NCBI RefSeq assembly: GCF_963259705.1 | Contig: NC_081842.1 | Location: 39,645,796-39,709,795, forward strand | Source of the DNA: Myotis daubentonii | Taxonomy: Eukaryota; Chordata; Mammalia; Chiroptera; Vespertilionidae | Length of the DNA stretch: 64,000 nucleotides | Direction: 5' to 3' | In this document: positions 43,189-56,138 of the stretch, one piece after another | Position numbering within the stretch: position 1 is the first letter of the stretch | Layout of the letters: every line of letters starts with the position of its first letter | The notes under the pieces: model-generated | The model's database searches: none | What the model saw: the letters and a program-made list of their open reading frames with translations, nothing else | What the model was told of the DNA's origin: nothing | Position numbers and translations under genes: made by a program

Positions 43189-45394
43189 CTCTTTTTCTGT
43201 TCTCTATCACCATAACAATTCGATTCCTACTGAATTAGAAGTTTTTGGAAGGATTGGAATAAACAAGACTGTATAAATGTGATGTTTGCTATGAATTTAG
43301 CAATGTTTATATTTGGGATTTTGGTCTGGTAACCTTATCTTTTTTCTTGTGACTTCTGGGTGGTTTGTGACATATAGCACTTGTCATTAGCTCTGGAAAT
43401 GTCACTGGGTACACCTGGGTGCTCCCAACATTTCACCACAGAGTGGCTTAGTTCCATGTAATGTATCAGTGGGTGAGTTAAACCAAAACTATATAGAAAC
43501 TACAAATAAAGAGGAGAAAAGGGAAAGCTAGCAGCATTCACTGCTAGTACCTGGAAATGCAGGTTATACTGAATGTAATAAAGTACAGGGTGTTAGGTGT
43601 AATAGTATGAACAACATAAACAAGGAAAAAAGGAGCATAAGCCATGAGGGTTTGAAATATGTGCTGAATTCAGACTTGTCCTCCTTAAGCAGGTTCTCAG
43701 TATAGCTCACATTTTAAAGTCTAACCCATCATACACAGTGACAGGAATTAAATGATTGGTTTCTGCCGGGGTGTTTCTCAGCATCTAGAAAGGTTCAGGA
43801 ATCTGGGGAAGGGGCTGTGGGTAAATTAATAAAGAGACTAGAAATATAAATTTGGAATACATGGGGGAGCCAGAGGAAACTTAGCTATAGTAACCAAGTT
43901 CTCCCTGAATCTCCGGACCCAGGGCTTTCTATTCACACATTTTGCCCTATAGCAAAATCTTAAAGGTAAGTTTGGTAAACAGTAGGCATTGTCAGGTTGG
44001 GGGAACTGCCCTGGTTGTTCAGCTGTTTGGCCAGCAGCAGGTAACAACATGTAGATTTTCAGGTTTGGGGAAATGCTTTCAGCTATTCCAGCAGGCAATA
44101 ATATGTATCTTCAGCCCTACTGAAGCCGTAAGGTTCCATCAACCTTTTGATGAAACTTCTTGCATTTATGACATGCTGGAATTAGCCTCCAGCAGGTTTC
44201 TTTTCCAGTTAAATGAAATGTTTATAATTTGAAAAATGTTGTGAGTTCATAGAATATGGTTTATACTCAAATATTCTTTTAAAAGACCCTTCCCCTCTGT
44301 ACCAGGAACATATAATATATGTTATACAACATGTATGTTATATGTTCTAACATATAAGTAGCTGGGTTCCTAGTTACTGAGTCAGCTGTGGTGACTTAGG
44401 ATGAGTACATTCAAAATATATCCCAACATGCCCACAATATTACTGAGAATCTGATACTAAGAATTGCCCTGCAAACAATGAGTTTACTAAACCAGTCCTA
44501 TGGGGGAGTATATAGATAACAGACTACTGTTTGTTGGGTAGATATTTACCAAGTTAAGCCTAACCTCTGGCTAATAGCCATATTCTTTGTTGTTTTTTTT
44601 AAAAAACATGTTGGGATTTTTTTATGTCTATTCTAATGGTTCAAATATGATCAGTTCTAAATTTCTCTTCTTCATGATGATTAAAATGAAATTCATCTTC
44701 ATGGCATGTGTACAGAGTCTGGAATTTTGAACGTTGCAACAGTAGAACATCACGGAACAGCCTTTACTTGTGGAGGGGCCACCTGTACTTTTGACTGAGC
44801 AAACATTTGCCTCATATTTACAAGATGCTATGCTAGAATTATAATGATAGCTCCTAATTTATTGTAATGCTTTGTCTAACATAGTACAAACTGTTTTCAG
44901 ATTTAAAGGACCCTCTTGATCTACCCAAACCCTCCCAACACAGCGAGGGAATGTGCATCACCCTGCTTGACTGGACCAATGCAGGCCCACCCCACTGTTT
45001 TCATCACGTGCTGAAAGAATCACAGTTTGATCAATTTGTTGTCCACGTTTAAGACCAGAGAAAAAGAGAGAAGTGGAAACCAAACTAGTGAAGGCAGTTG
45101 TTCAATTTAAACTTCAGATAGTTTTCTCTGGCCTAATATTATCCAAATATTAGGATCATTTTCATTATTTTTAATGAGATGAATCAGAACAATATTCTAA
45201 AACTCATATTTCTGAAGAAAATTTATGAACATGGGAAATCGTTTGGATATATAATTTTAGGTGTTCACATAACTATATATGCAATATTAATTTTAAAATA
45301 TCAAATACACACACACACACACATACACACACACACACAGAAGAAAATCCTGGAAAGGAATACATCAAACTATCAGTGATAGTTAGGAGCTCAA
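43189..45394. other. Unique DNA with a short (CA)n
   Basis: No gene or confident repeat. The interval has an AT-rich palindromic patch near 44310-44360 and a CA run at 45306-45338. Frames of 86 and 96 codons around 43840-44230 lack recognisable motifs. Confidence 0.4.
45306..45338. repeat. (CA)n microsatellite
   Basis: CA run with one AT interruption. Confidence 0.95.
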
Positions 45395-46085
45395 CTTCAT
45401 AAGTCACTAGGAAAATATAAACTAAAACCACAATATGACAACACTGTATCCATCAAAATGGCGGAATTGAAAAAGAAAAAAATACTAAGTTTTGGTGAAG
45501 TTGTGGAGCAACTAGAAGGCTCATCCTTTGTTAGAAGAGTATAAATTGGTACAACCACTTTGAAACACCATTTGGCAGTATCTACTAAACTGAATGCATA
45601 TGCATACTCGCTATATAAACTGTGACCCAGCAAGTCTACCCCTAAGTAAATAGCTAACAAATGTATACATATGCTCACTACAAAACATGTACAAGACTGT
45701 TCATAGTGGAACTATTTGAAATGGTCCCAAAATGTATCTTCACTGCTATGATAACAAATGATCTATGGCTATTCATCACAATATAAATAAACCACACAAA
45801 TCTCTATGTTCTCTCAATTCATATTGAGAGAACGATGTTACATATAAATCAAAAGTAGACAAAATGTATGTATGGCATTAGAAGCCAGGATAAAGGTATT
45901 TACATTTGATGACAAAAGGGGATATGAAATGGGGTAGCTTCTGAGGTGCTGATGGTTCTTGATTCAGGAGCTGGAAGCTGGTTAAACAGGCGTGATTGTG
46001 AAAATTTACTTAGCCAAATACATATAATCATTGTAATTTTCATTGTTTTTCTATACAATAAAACTACAAAAAAGGGGGAAAAGTT
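45395..46085 (+). mobile_element. Ancient L1 (ORF2 end and 3' UTR)
   Basis: AACACTGTATCCATCAAAAT, GTATAAATTGGTACAACCAC, CACCATTTGGCAGTATCTAC, GACCCAGCAAGTCTACCCCT and AAGACTGTTCATAGTGGAAC are the order seen in old L1M ORF2 3' ends. All frames are broken. A small 11-bp-stem palindrome, GTTCTCTCAAT, lies near 45810-45835. Confidence 0.85.
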
Positions 46086-46253
46086 AATAGTTATCATTTC
46101 TCCACAGTGGGATATGGACAAATTTTAGATTCTTCTTTATACCTTCTAATATTTTCCAAATGTTTTACATAATAAGCATGTAATATTCTTATAATTAGAA
46201 AAAATATATTTAAGAGAATCTTTTCCTATATTGTTTATTGAGAAAGGTGCTAA

Positions 46254-48076
46254 TCCTATCTAATAAAAGAGAAACATGGTAATTAGCTGTAACTTTGCTA
46301 CCCTTCCCATTGGCTAATCAGTGAGATATGCAAATTAACTGCCAACCAAGATGGCGTCCGGCAGCCAGGCAGCTGACACGAACAAGGAGGCTTGCTTGCT
46401 CCAGTGACGGAGGAAGCCAGGTTCCCCGCCTGATGCTGCTGGCCTCTCAGCTGCTCTCTAAGAAACATTGTTACAAATATAGAAGCCAAACAAAACCCCA
46501 GAAACTTGCTTTCAGACAGCTGGGATCTCAGAGCTGGAGTCGCAACAAAGTTTCAAATAAAGAAGGTGAACAAAGTCCAGAAACCTGCTTTTAGCAGCCG
46601 AGGTCTGAGCTAAAGCCAGCTCTCAGCTCCAGTGACAGCCATAGAATGTAAATAAATCCCAGAATTAAAAAAAAAAGGAAAAGAGGAGAGGCTGGGAGCT
46701 TCAATCACCCGCCAGCCTGAAAACGACCCTCAGCCCCTCACCCAGACTGGCCAGGCACCCCAATGGGGACCCCCACCCTGAAGGGGTGTGACCAGCTGCA
46801 AACAGCCATCATCCCCTCATCCAGGCTGGCCAGGCACCCCAGTGGGGACCCCCACCCTGAAAGGGCTGTGACCAGCTGCAAACAGCCATCATCCCCTCAT
46901 CCAGGCTGGCCAGGCACCCAAGCTAGACTCCCACCCTGATCCGGGACACCCTTCAGGGCAAACCAGCTGGCCCCCACACGTGCACCAGGCCTCTATCCTA
47001 TATAGTAAAAGGGTAATATGCCTCCAGCACCGGGATCAGCGGAGCCTCAAGGCCTCCTGAACCCGGGATCAGCGGAGCCGAGAGAGGCCTCCCGGCACTG
47101 GGATCAGCAGAGCCGCAAGGCCTCCCGGCCTGTGATCAGTGGAGCCACAAGGCCACCCAAACCCGGATCAGTGGAGCAGCGAGGCCTCCTGGCCCCTGGA
47201 GCAGCGTGACAGGGGGCAGCGCCCAAACCCCCTGATTGCCCTGTGGCTCTGTGTGTGACAGGGGGCGGGGTCACAGCCTCCCTATCCGCCCTGCTCTGTG
47301 TGTGACAGGGGAAGGTGCCCCAGCCCCCTGATCGGCCCTACTCTGTGCCTGATAGTGGGGAGCTCCCCAACCCCCTGATCAGCTCTGTGTGTGACAGGGT
47401 GGAGCCGCAACCTCCCCATCGGCCCTGCCTTGAGTGTGACAGTGGGTGGTGCCCCAACCCCCCAATCAGCCCTACCCTGAGCGTGACTTAGGGTGGCATT
47501 GCAACTTCCTGATCTGCCCTGCTCTGTGCATGGCAGGGGGGATCTCCCCACCCCCCTGATCGGCCCTGCTCTGTGGGTGACAGGGGGGAGCTCCCCAACC
47601 CCTTGATCGACCCTGCTCTGTGTGTGACAGGGCACGGAGCCCCAACCCCCCTGATGGGCTGGCTCTGTATGTGACAGGGTTGGCCCACAACTCCCTGATC
47701 TGCCCTGCTCTGTGCGTGACAGGGGGTGGCACCGCAACCTCCCCATCGACCCTGCCTTGAGTGTGACGGGGGCGGCACCCCAACCCCCCAATCGGCCCTA
47801 CCCTGAGCGTGACTGAGGGTGGCATCGCAACCTCCTGATCCGCCCTGCTCTGTGCATGACAGGGGGTGGTGCCCCAACTCCCCAATCAGCCCTGCTCTGA
47901 GCCCGACCAGGGGCTGCAGGGCAGGCACCTAGGGATTGGGCCTGCCCTCTGCCACCCAGGAGCAGGCCTAAGGCAGCAGGTCGTTATCTCCCGAGGGGTC
48001 CCAGACTGTGAGAAGGCACAAGTGGGGCTGAGGGATACCCCGCCAGTGCAGAAATTTTTGTGCACCGGGCCTCTAG
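46254..48076 (+). mobile_element. Composite (dimeric) HeliBat-type Helitron, second copy
   Basis: It starts TCCTATCTAATAAAAG after A and ends with hairpin GTGCAGAAATTTTTGTGCAC, CCGGGCCT, then CTAG (48073-48076) before T. The internal junction GGCCTCTA|TCCTATATAGTAAAAG lies at 46995/46996 and matches, in reverse orientation, the junction of the copy at 32726-34636. The 5' half is 742 bp and the 3' half 1,081 bp. The 5' half has CCCATTGGCTAATCA, ATATGCAAATTAACTGCC and CCAAGATGGCG. It encodes no transposase. Confidence 0.93.
47205..47905 (+). repeat. Minisatellite, about 46-bp unit, about 15 copies
   Basis: The same unit as in the other composite Helitron, in reverse orientation: GCCCTGCTCTGTG(T/C)(G/A)TGACAGG followed by a variable GGGAGCTCCCCAACCCCC stretch. 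The smaller copy number accounts for part of the length difference between the two elements. Confidence 0.93.
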
Positions 48077-48698
48077 TTATTATAATAATACCTTAAACTC
48101 CATGAAAACAATTTCAAATTGTAAAGAAATCTTTCAGATCTGCTATCCCATTGTGCTGTGAAGTGGTCAGGGTAGCCATCATTATTTCTGACTTAATTAC
48201 TATCCCTTTGGGTTAGATTCAGAAACTGAATATCTTGTCAACATTCCTAAATTATTATTATTCACAATTGATTTTGAGGACTTGGCAGTATATACTGTTG
48301 CAAAGAGGAATATCTTTTAATAAAGGAGCAAAATGGGGAGATGTTTGTTCTTCCTGCTGGTCGGTCATTTTCCTGGCAGAGGTGTCATTATCTAAATACT
48401 TGAAAATATCTTCACTTCTGCAATGCATAGTGAATTATGAGATGTCAGAGAACATTACACTGTACCAAAAGCCTGCTCTATTCTTATCTAAGGGGACTTC
48501 AAAATAATATTAAAAATGAGTGGCAATATGAGCCAATTGCCCAAACTTGCCCAGTTTGTGATTTATGTGAAATTATGTCAAGATGATCCTAGTTGCTGCA
48601 TTGTGCTCAGAGAAATATTATTAGTAATAAAACATTTATTTTAATCTGAATACTCATTAAAGACATTATTAATTAATATTTATTGAGTACTGGGTATT
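48077..48698. other. Unique DNA
   Basis: No recognisable gene or repeat. Confidence 0.35.
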
Positions 48699-48712
48699 AA
48701 AAAGTAGAGCAA

Positions 48713-48920
48713 GCCCTAGCCGGTTTGGCTCAGTGGATAGAGCACTGGCCTGTGGACTGAAGGGTCCCAGGTTCAATCCTGGTCAAGGGCACATGCTAGG
48801 CTCGATCCCCAGTAGGGAGCCTGCAGGAGGCAGCCAATCAATTATTCCCTCTCATCATTGATGTTTCTATCTCTCTCTTCCTCTCCCTTCCTCTCTGAAA
48901 TCAATAAAAATATATTTTTT
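48713..48920 (+). mobile_element. VES SINE
   Basis: GCCCTAGCCGGTTTGGCTCA head, GGTTCAATCCTGGTCAAGGG B-box region and TGAAATCAATAAAAATATAT tail. A perfect 14-bp duplication AAAAAGTAGAGCAA at 48699-48712 and 48921-48934. One of the cleanest copies here. Confidence 0.96.
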
Positions 48921-48934
48921 AAAAAGTAGAGCAA

Positions 48935-51278
48935 AATGTAAAATAACAAGGCTATTTTCCTCTTCTGAATTCCACTATTTGGAAGATAGTATGTAGCAAT
49001 GGTGTATGGTGGCAGAGAAATTCAGATGCAAAAATATCTACCCATGGGCCCTGTGTATAGGAAAATGTGACTGGGCTGATAATTTTTCACCTTAAATAGG
49101 TCATAATTATAAAGCAAAATTTGCATTTACTCTCAGATAATAGTTTCCAGACTAGATTAATCATAGTACATAATTGTGAAATTACTTAAAAATGAGAATC
49201 CTTTACTGTTTTCTTTTAATCAATGCCACCTGCCTTCCTTTAATAACCATAGATGTTTATAATTTTTCCACTTTATACTTGTGTAAAATGCCCTTCACTT
49301 AAGAGGTAGGTGAAAACAATTTGAAAAGATCTTTAAGATTATCCAGAAGGCACTTTCTGAACTTAAACCATGTCATAATGAATTATTCCCAAAACAATAT
49401 TAATCATGACTATCTCGACTCAACTTTTGAATAAATACAGTTCTGCTTCAAATTTTGTTTAAACAAAAATTTTGAAAAAGATAAACATCTCATTTGAATG
49501 CAATTTTGAAATCTTTTCTCTAGGTTCTGCTTGAAAAGTCTTAAATGTGTTCAACAACATTTCCAATTACTTTTATGATTATTGATTATGATGTCATGGA
49601 TACTCAAGCTGAAGAAAGTAGCTAGCCAGGGGTCAAAAAATATTTTATGTAGGCACAACTTCACCTGCAGAGAAGTCAACTTTCTACATTTGTGCATAAA
49701 TAAATGCAGCAAGAGTAACCCTAGAGAACAGAGAATTGCAATTTTTCACTTGATAATTGCAGAAAATCAATCCCAGAAATGCCAAGGGAGAAGTCATATC
49801 CAAGTACACAAAGCTAGTTGTAAGCAATTGTGTCTAGTTAAAAAAAGAAAAAGAAATAAAAGTTTTCATAAATCCTACTCCCTTGTTCTTTATTATTCCA
49901 AATAATAAGTTCTACTTTGCCAAATGCATTGTCCTACGATAACATAAGAAACAATGAAATTTCTTATAGTGTTATTATTGGTAGTTTTTTTAATCTATGA
50001 AAATCTCTGATAAGAATCTAAGAAGTATGGCTCCCTTAGATGTAATCTATGTTTTAGCCAGTTGAAACTTTTAGCAGACTCCTCAGTGTCTCTGACCACC
50101 CTTTGTACTTTCCTGTTCTTCAGTTGGTTACCTACTAGTTCTTACTTTTTATTATAAATTGCTAAATTAAAATCCACTTTATTGATGAACTTGTGGGAAG
50201 GATGGGAAACAGGGCATGTTTACATAATTTATGCGTTTGCCTGAAATTTACAGAAATGAACAAGAACAAAACAGAAATATCAAGAACAAAAATAAGAGAT
50301 AAAATTTCATCTTTAAGAATATGAGGAGCATAACCATAAAGCCACAGTATAAACTTGCCAGATGTAACATTTGTATGAAGATGAATGAGGATACTAAGAT
50401 TTGGATCAGTAATCGGGCAAGGAAGTTCCAGTGATGAAAGAGAGCCATGGGATACAGAAAAGGAAGTGGCCTAATTGACACTCATCCTTTCTCCACAGGT
50501 CTAATGGGAAACTCACATTATGCTATCATTTTAACTCCCTAAATGAGTTTTTAACAGGCATCTGGTGAATGATTGATGCAAGATTATGTGTAAAGAGAGA
50601 TTGTAAATAATACTTGGTGGTGGTGGTGGTGTCAAGCATGGGAAATTTGCAGTTACTAAAGTCTGTGAAAGACCGATTAGAGAGGCTGAAGTTGGGGAAC
50701 ACCTAAATACTAGGCACTTTTTCTTTCCTTAGAGATAATAGAAAAATACCAGAGCAAGGTACTCAAATTTTCACAGAAGCAGTAAAGTACAACTCACCTG
50801 AACTTTGGCTACCAATTTCTCCAGCTTGCTTTTCACACAGCCTCTAGTAACTGAATGACTAATTAAGAGTTATGGATTTTTGCACTAGGTTTTCAGCTCA
50901 AAGTCTAAGGGAATATAATAAACCATTCCCAGGTAAACAAGGGATAGAATCTTATTAATGAAATTCAATGGCAAAGAGTCCTTCAGTTAGATTGACAGAA
51001 GAAGTAAAAAATCCATCCAGGAAAAATCATTATGGTATCATACTTATTTATTTCATTAGCAGTAGAAGATAATGAAACAAAGTTTTTGAGGAAAATCAAT
51101 GTTAGTCTCAAGAAAGGGGTTCAAGGCTTCTCTTCATCACTTCTTCCACTTGAGGAAAGAGGAAAATTGATCCTAGATCCCACAGCATCATGTAGCCTAG
51201 GCTTGCTACTGAGAAAGTCCTGTGTCATAAAAGTTAAAAGATAATTGCAAGTGGATACGTCTCTCTCTTCTGTATTTC
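48935..51278. other. Unique AT-rich DNA
   Basis: No gene or confident repeat. The 107-codon frame at 49582 has no recognisable domain. A short (GGT)n lies near 50617-50631. Confidence 0.4.
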
Positions 51279-51335
51279 CCTTCCATAATGCTGACATGGT
51301 AAGGTCCAAAAACCTTGACTCAGCATTATGGAAGG
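51279..51335. repeat. Perfect-stem hairpin, 57 bp
   Basis: The arms CCTTCCATAATGCTGA (51279-51294) and TCAGCATTATGGAAGG (51320-51335) are exact reverse complements. An inner AAGGT/ACCTT stem flanks a CCAAAA loop. It could be a MITE remnant, a small structured RNA or chance. Confidence 0.6.
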
Positions 51336-51949
51336 AGAATAATCCCAGCTCAGCATTCGGGATTAAGGAAAAATCACCATCTATCTTTGTTTACATTGCA
51401 CCTGGTATGTGTGTATTCTATCAACCTGGAGAGAAGAAATAGGACCTATCTTAGCCTGATTTTGTCAAAAGCTACTTAAGCCCAATTTGCTTACAGCCTA
51501 GCAATAGTTCACATGGGCCTTTCCAGGCCAACAGAGTTCTCTACACTGGTCTGTAAAAACAGTGTTAATAGGAGGTGACTAGGAATGACTTACGCAAGAG
51601 AAAACCACACATAGTAAACTACAAGCCCACTGAACTTTGGGACCAGATTAGAGACAAAGCTGGGACGAAGTAACGAGCCCTAAATGGGGTCCATGGAAGC
51701 AGGGGACTAATGTCAGGCTTCCTGGTTAAAGCCGGGGCTGTGTGAGAGTGCTATCATCCATGAAAGAAAGTTGTAAAAAATGTCCCAGATTACGGATTGT
51801 ATAGAACCATGGCTTACTCCTGAGAGGCAGGAATAAGCAGACACGGAGTCTAGTCAACTGGCAGAGCCATTCACTGCATGTCATCAGGCACTTGAAAGGG
51901 GACCTGGGGAGAAGGTGGAGTTTGAGACAAGTATAAGACTGTTAGGCAA
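51336..51949. other. Unique DNA
   Basis: No recognisable gene or repeat. Confidence 0.35.
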
Positions 51950-53250
51950 GGAGGAATGTGCACAGAGGTAAAAAACCAAATTCCCAAGGAAGATAAGAGT
52001 TCAAATAAAAAATTCAAACACACTAAGAAAAAGAATACTAAGAAAACCAATAACATTAAAAATGAGAAAGTGAATTTACTTCTGGTTAACTTTGGATTAA
52101 TTGACCTGCAAGTTAATCCTAAAGATAAAAAATATGAATATTGGAATAAGAAAATAAATACTTGGGTAAATTGTAAACTGGAAAAAGTCAAAGGGAGAAT
52201 TAGCACATTGAAGTATAGCACAGGAATTCAACCAAATCAGAAAGATAAAATTTAAAAGACTTTGAAGATAAATTGAGATATTCCAATTAAATTTAATAAA
52301 AATTCAAAAAGAAGGATAGAACTTATAGTAGAAAGAAATGTTCAAAAATACGGTGGTTAAGAATATTCTAAAATTAAAACAACACATTAGCCTCATTTGA
52401 AAATCTCCACTCTATTACTTTCCTGGAACTGCTGTAACAAAGCACCACAGACTGGGTGGTTTAAAATAATAAAAAATTATTATTTCACAGTTCTGGAGTT
52501 TACAAGTCCAAAATCAAGGAATTGGGAGGATTAGTTCCTTCTAAGGGCTATGAGAGAGAGTTTGTTACCTGCCTCTCTCCTATTTCTGGTAATTTGCTGA
52601 CAATTTTGGCAAATGTATCACCCTAGTTTTAGCCTTGATCTTCACATGGAATTCCTCCATCTCTCTGTCTCTTCTATGTATGTCCACCTCTATGTCCAAA
52701 TTTCCTCATTTTATAAGGACACCTGCCATGTCATATTGAATTAAAGCCTATCCCAGTGACTTCATTTTAACTTGATTGCCTCTGTAAGGATCCTGTTTCC
52801 AAATAATGTCACATTCTGAGGTACTGGGGTTAGGACTAACATATCTTTTTTAGCACACACAAGTCAGATCATAACTCTTCCAAATACTAAACAGGAAAAA
52901 TAAATTGAAACTTCAGAAAATCAAAGAGCAAGATAATCAGAAAGAAGAGGTAAATTGGTAGTAAAATTCTCAATAACAGCAAAAATTGTCAGAAGACAAG
53001 GTAAGAATGTCTTCAAGGAATGGAGGGAAATAACTGTTAAGCCAGCATTTTATACCCAATTGAAGTATCCTTCTAGAGTAAGGACTAAATAAATAATAGT
53101 CTTTCAACAAGGAAGTTCTAGAAAGTTTACCACTCATAGATTCTCACATAAAAACCTACTAAAATTGAACCTAAAGGGAATGAGTAGGATGCAAGAACCT
53201 AAAGTGAATTCAGAAATTGGTAACATATATGTGAACAGCAATTAACTACT
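51950..53250 (+). mobile_element. Ancient L1/HAL1-type LINE, interrupted
   Basis: A-rich lysine- and asparagine-coding sequence at 51956-52400, and AGAAGACAAGGTAAGAATGT, TAAGCCAGCATTTTATACCC, TACTAAAATTGAACCTAAAG at 52890-53200, resemble a very old L1/HAL1 body and 3' part. The 99-codon lysine-rich frame at 51956 is probably a by-product of its A-richness. An MLT1 LTR splits it. Confidence 0.5.
52425..52879 (-). mobile_element. MLT1-group (ERVL-MaLR) LTR
   Basis: CCACAGACTGGGTGGTTTAA, TTTCACAGTTCTGGAGTTTA, TTTTATAAGGACACCTGCCA and ACTGGGGTTAGGACTAACAT run in the order of a reverse-complement MLT1 LTR. There is no internal retroviral sequence. Confidence 0.75.
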
Positions 53251-53435
53251 AAATATTAAAAATATACCATTTTTTAAACATGTGGGTACTTTTAAAATGG
53301 GACAAAAACTCTAGTTAATAAGATAAAAAAACATTGAAAGAATGAGAGTAAAATGTACTAAGGACATCTTCTTTGAGAGAGTAAAAAAACTTGAATAAGT
53401 TTAGGTTTTGCTGGTGGAATTTATAGATAAGTATA

Positions 53436-53561
53436 AAAGGTGGGGTAAAAGTAGGTTTATAGTTGTTCACATGGAAAATATTATAATAGTTAATAAATAA
53501 TAACACAAGAATAAACTGTTTCACAAACTTACAACTGTAAACCTACTTTTGCCCCACCCTG
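53436..53561. mobile_element. Mariner MITE, 126 bp
   Basis: Terminal inverted repeats AGGTGGGGTAAAAGTAGGTT and, reading inward from 53561, AGGGTGGGGCAAAAGTAGGT extend for about 30 bp with a few mismatches. TA flanks both sides (53434-53435 and 53562-53563). The CCCCACCCTG right end is the consensus of a mammalian mariner MITE. No transposase. Confidence 0.85.
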
Positions 53562-53563
53562 TA

Positions 53564-55339
53564 TATGGCAGATATCTATCAGAAAACACAGGCAAAAAGA
53601 AAAATGAGGAAATTATAATAAATAATACCAAACAAAGCTTATTCATAGGCAGTAAAAGTGACACAAAATTAATGTCACAAACATTACAAATTTACAAATC
53701 AGGAGGGAAAAAGTGAGAACCGCAATGAAAAATAAATCAATAGCCCATTTAAAAAATGGACAATAGTTACATAAACCTGATTAACAGAAGAAATACAAAT
53801 GGTCAAGAAACATGAAACTATATCTAACTGCATTAATAGTCAGGTCAGTACAACTAATAAGTTACAAAATATATTTTGGCTTTTGGATTAGTTCAGATTA
53901 AAAATTAGTACAGATAAAATTCATTATTAATGAAGATGTAAGGAAATAATCACTCTCATGTTTTCATGATGGGAGTTAACTAGGTAGTTCTTTTTGTAAG
54001 AAATCTGGTGCATTTATCTAATTGTAAATTGAACAAGTTATTTGACATAGGGTATAATCCTAATTTTAAAAATTTAACCTAAGGAGATAATTACAAAGGA
54101 GTTCTTCACATTGTTAAATACCACCTTGAGAAATCAATAGGACAAAGTAATCATTTTGAAGATGATAAGGCAGAGTAGTATACAACAGGAATGCTCTTGG
54201 GCATACTTCATTGTTCCATTTAACTTTTATCCCAATGATTTTAAATCACTTTTGCCACCGCACTACAGAATACAGAAACATAATATTTTTCTTTTTAATT
54301 CAGAACATGATTTTATTATCATAAATTAGGAATGGCCTTAATAAACAACAGGCAACCAGACATATTACCTAATTATTACCAGAAGAAACAGTTGCTCCCA
54401 AGCCAAAGCCATTCTTCTTGGCAGACATCCTCCATTACATCAACTGATTAAGATACCTGCAGTTAATTTATTTTGAAGGATTTCATTATATCATTTAATT
54501 TTATGACTATGGCTTTTACACCTCCCCTGAAAAAAATGCCTAGACTTTACTAAAGTCATTGAGCCCTGTTTTGTGGTGAAGCCACAAATGCAGATGTCTG
54601 CAGATGCTCAGAGGTAAAGTAATTGAGTAGAATGGTCTGATGGGAAATGTAGTCAGCTGGGGAGATTCTTTGGAGATAATTTCAGTTTTTTAGCAGTTAG
54701 GCACTTTGGCAGACAGTCTTTCCAATTACTTCACTCAATGAATGGGTCTAGTCTTTGGGGGCTCCTATGACAGTAGAGTGTGAAAGTTGGGACATTCAAT
54801 TTAATCCTCTACACACCAAGTCTCGCCATTTCCATGAAAACAAGTACCTTTTTCAGAAATGCTATATCAACTTGTTCAGAAATGCTCTATAAACTGAGAT
54901 TGGTTTGCAATCTTTTGGGGCCTCTCTCTTAGTTATTTCCCATAGAATTAGTACTGTAATGGATGTGCCCTAGCCTCTATGTAATATTTATAAATTTTAT
55001 TGATTAGCCCAGAAAAATACTTCCCTCAACAGGATCTGGTCCAGCCTGTGTGGTATGTTCCACAATCACCTTCTTCAAGAATCAACAATGTTTAGTACAA
55101 GGATCTCCATTTACTATCATCACATTTCCAGTAATTAAAGAGTATTTTTGACTGAATTGATGGAGAAAGATAAAACCGAGTCTACTCTAGTTCACAGGTG
55201 CTAATTTGTGGTACAGATTAGGACTATATCAGAATTGAAATAGTCCTAGAAGATATTCTGAACAACAACAACAACAACAACAAAATAAACAAATTTCTTT
55301 GGAATTAAGCAAAACTGAATAAATCAGTTTCTCTGATCC
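53564..55339. other. Unique AT-rich DNA with (AAC)n
   Basis: No gene seen. A perfect (AAC)n run lies at about 55262-55283. Confidence 0.4.
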
Positions 55340-56087
55340 CAAGCTGTTTCTTCTTCCATTTTCCCTATTCCAATGAATAGTACTATCTATCCAGTTTTTT
55401 AAGCCCAAAACACAAGCATGTCTTTGATTCTTATTCCTTCCCAATTACCTCTCTTCTAACAACTCACTGTGTCCTGTCAATTTTATCTTCTCAATTGACT
55501 CCAATTCATCTATTGCCTTTTCTATACAGCATTTTAAAACACCCCCATTTTTTCTTCTTCAGACTATTCTTGTCTCCTGTGATTTGCTTTTGACACGGCA
55601 GCGAAGGTGACCTTCCCAAGAAGCACACCTGATCCTTTCACTTCCTAAATCTTTTCAGTTGTCTTCAGGTAAAGACCCCGTGGCTTAACATGGAGCTTAT
55701 AAGGCTTATAAGGTCCTTTAGGATGATGCCTGCTTACCTTGCAATCTCATTTCTTACTACTCCCCTGAGGAATATTTTGAACTATATTCAGTTTTTGGGA
55801 TAATGCCTTTCTCTTTCCCTAATCTTTGGCTCTTTCAACAAATCTCCCCTCTGGAATCCTTTTCCATTTGCTCTTCACCTGGCTAATTTGTGAGAACATT
55901 TCATGTCTTATTGGGATATTACTTTGTGTAGAATTACTTCTCTGATCCTCGATTCTGATTAGATGCCCCTTTTGTTGAACTACTAACCCCACAGTATTCA
56001 TTCATTCATTCATTCATTCAGGACGTAAATTTTAGGTTAATCCTCACCCGAGGATATTTTTCCATTGATTTTTAGAGAGTGGAAGGG

Positions 56088-56138
<51 letters not shown>

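Noticed and set aside
45810..45835. 11-bp-stem palindrome as a terminator or RNA
   Set aside because: Short, inside an ancient L1, and Rho-independent terminators do not apply in a mammalian genome.
47282..47928. Overlapping 137-169-codon frames (minus strand)
   Set aside because: Same minisatellite in the second composite Helitron, with three frames open at once.
49582..49905. 107-codon frame
   Set aside because: No recognisable domain, atypical composition, no splice or promoter context.
51956..52255. 99-codon lysine-rich frame
   Set aside because: A-rich ancient LINE DNA readily gives Lys/Asn-rich open frames. No domain or conserved motif.
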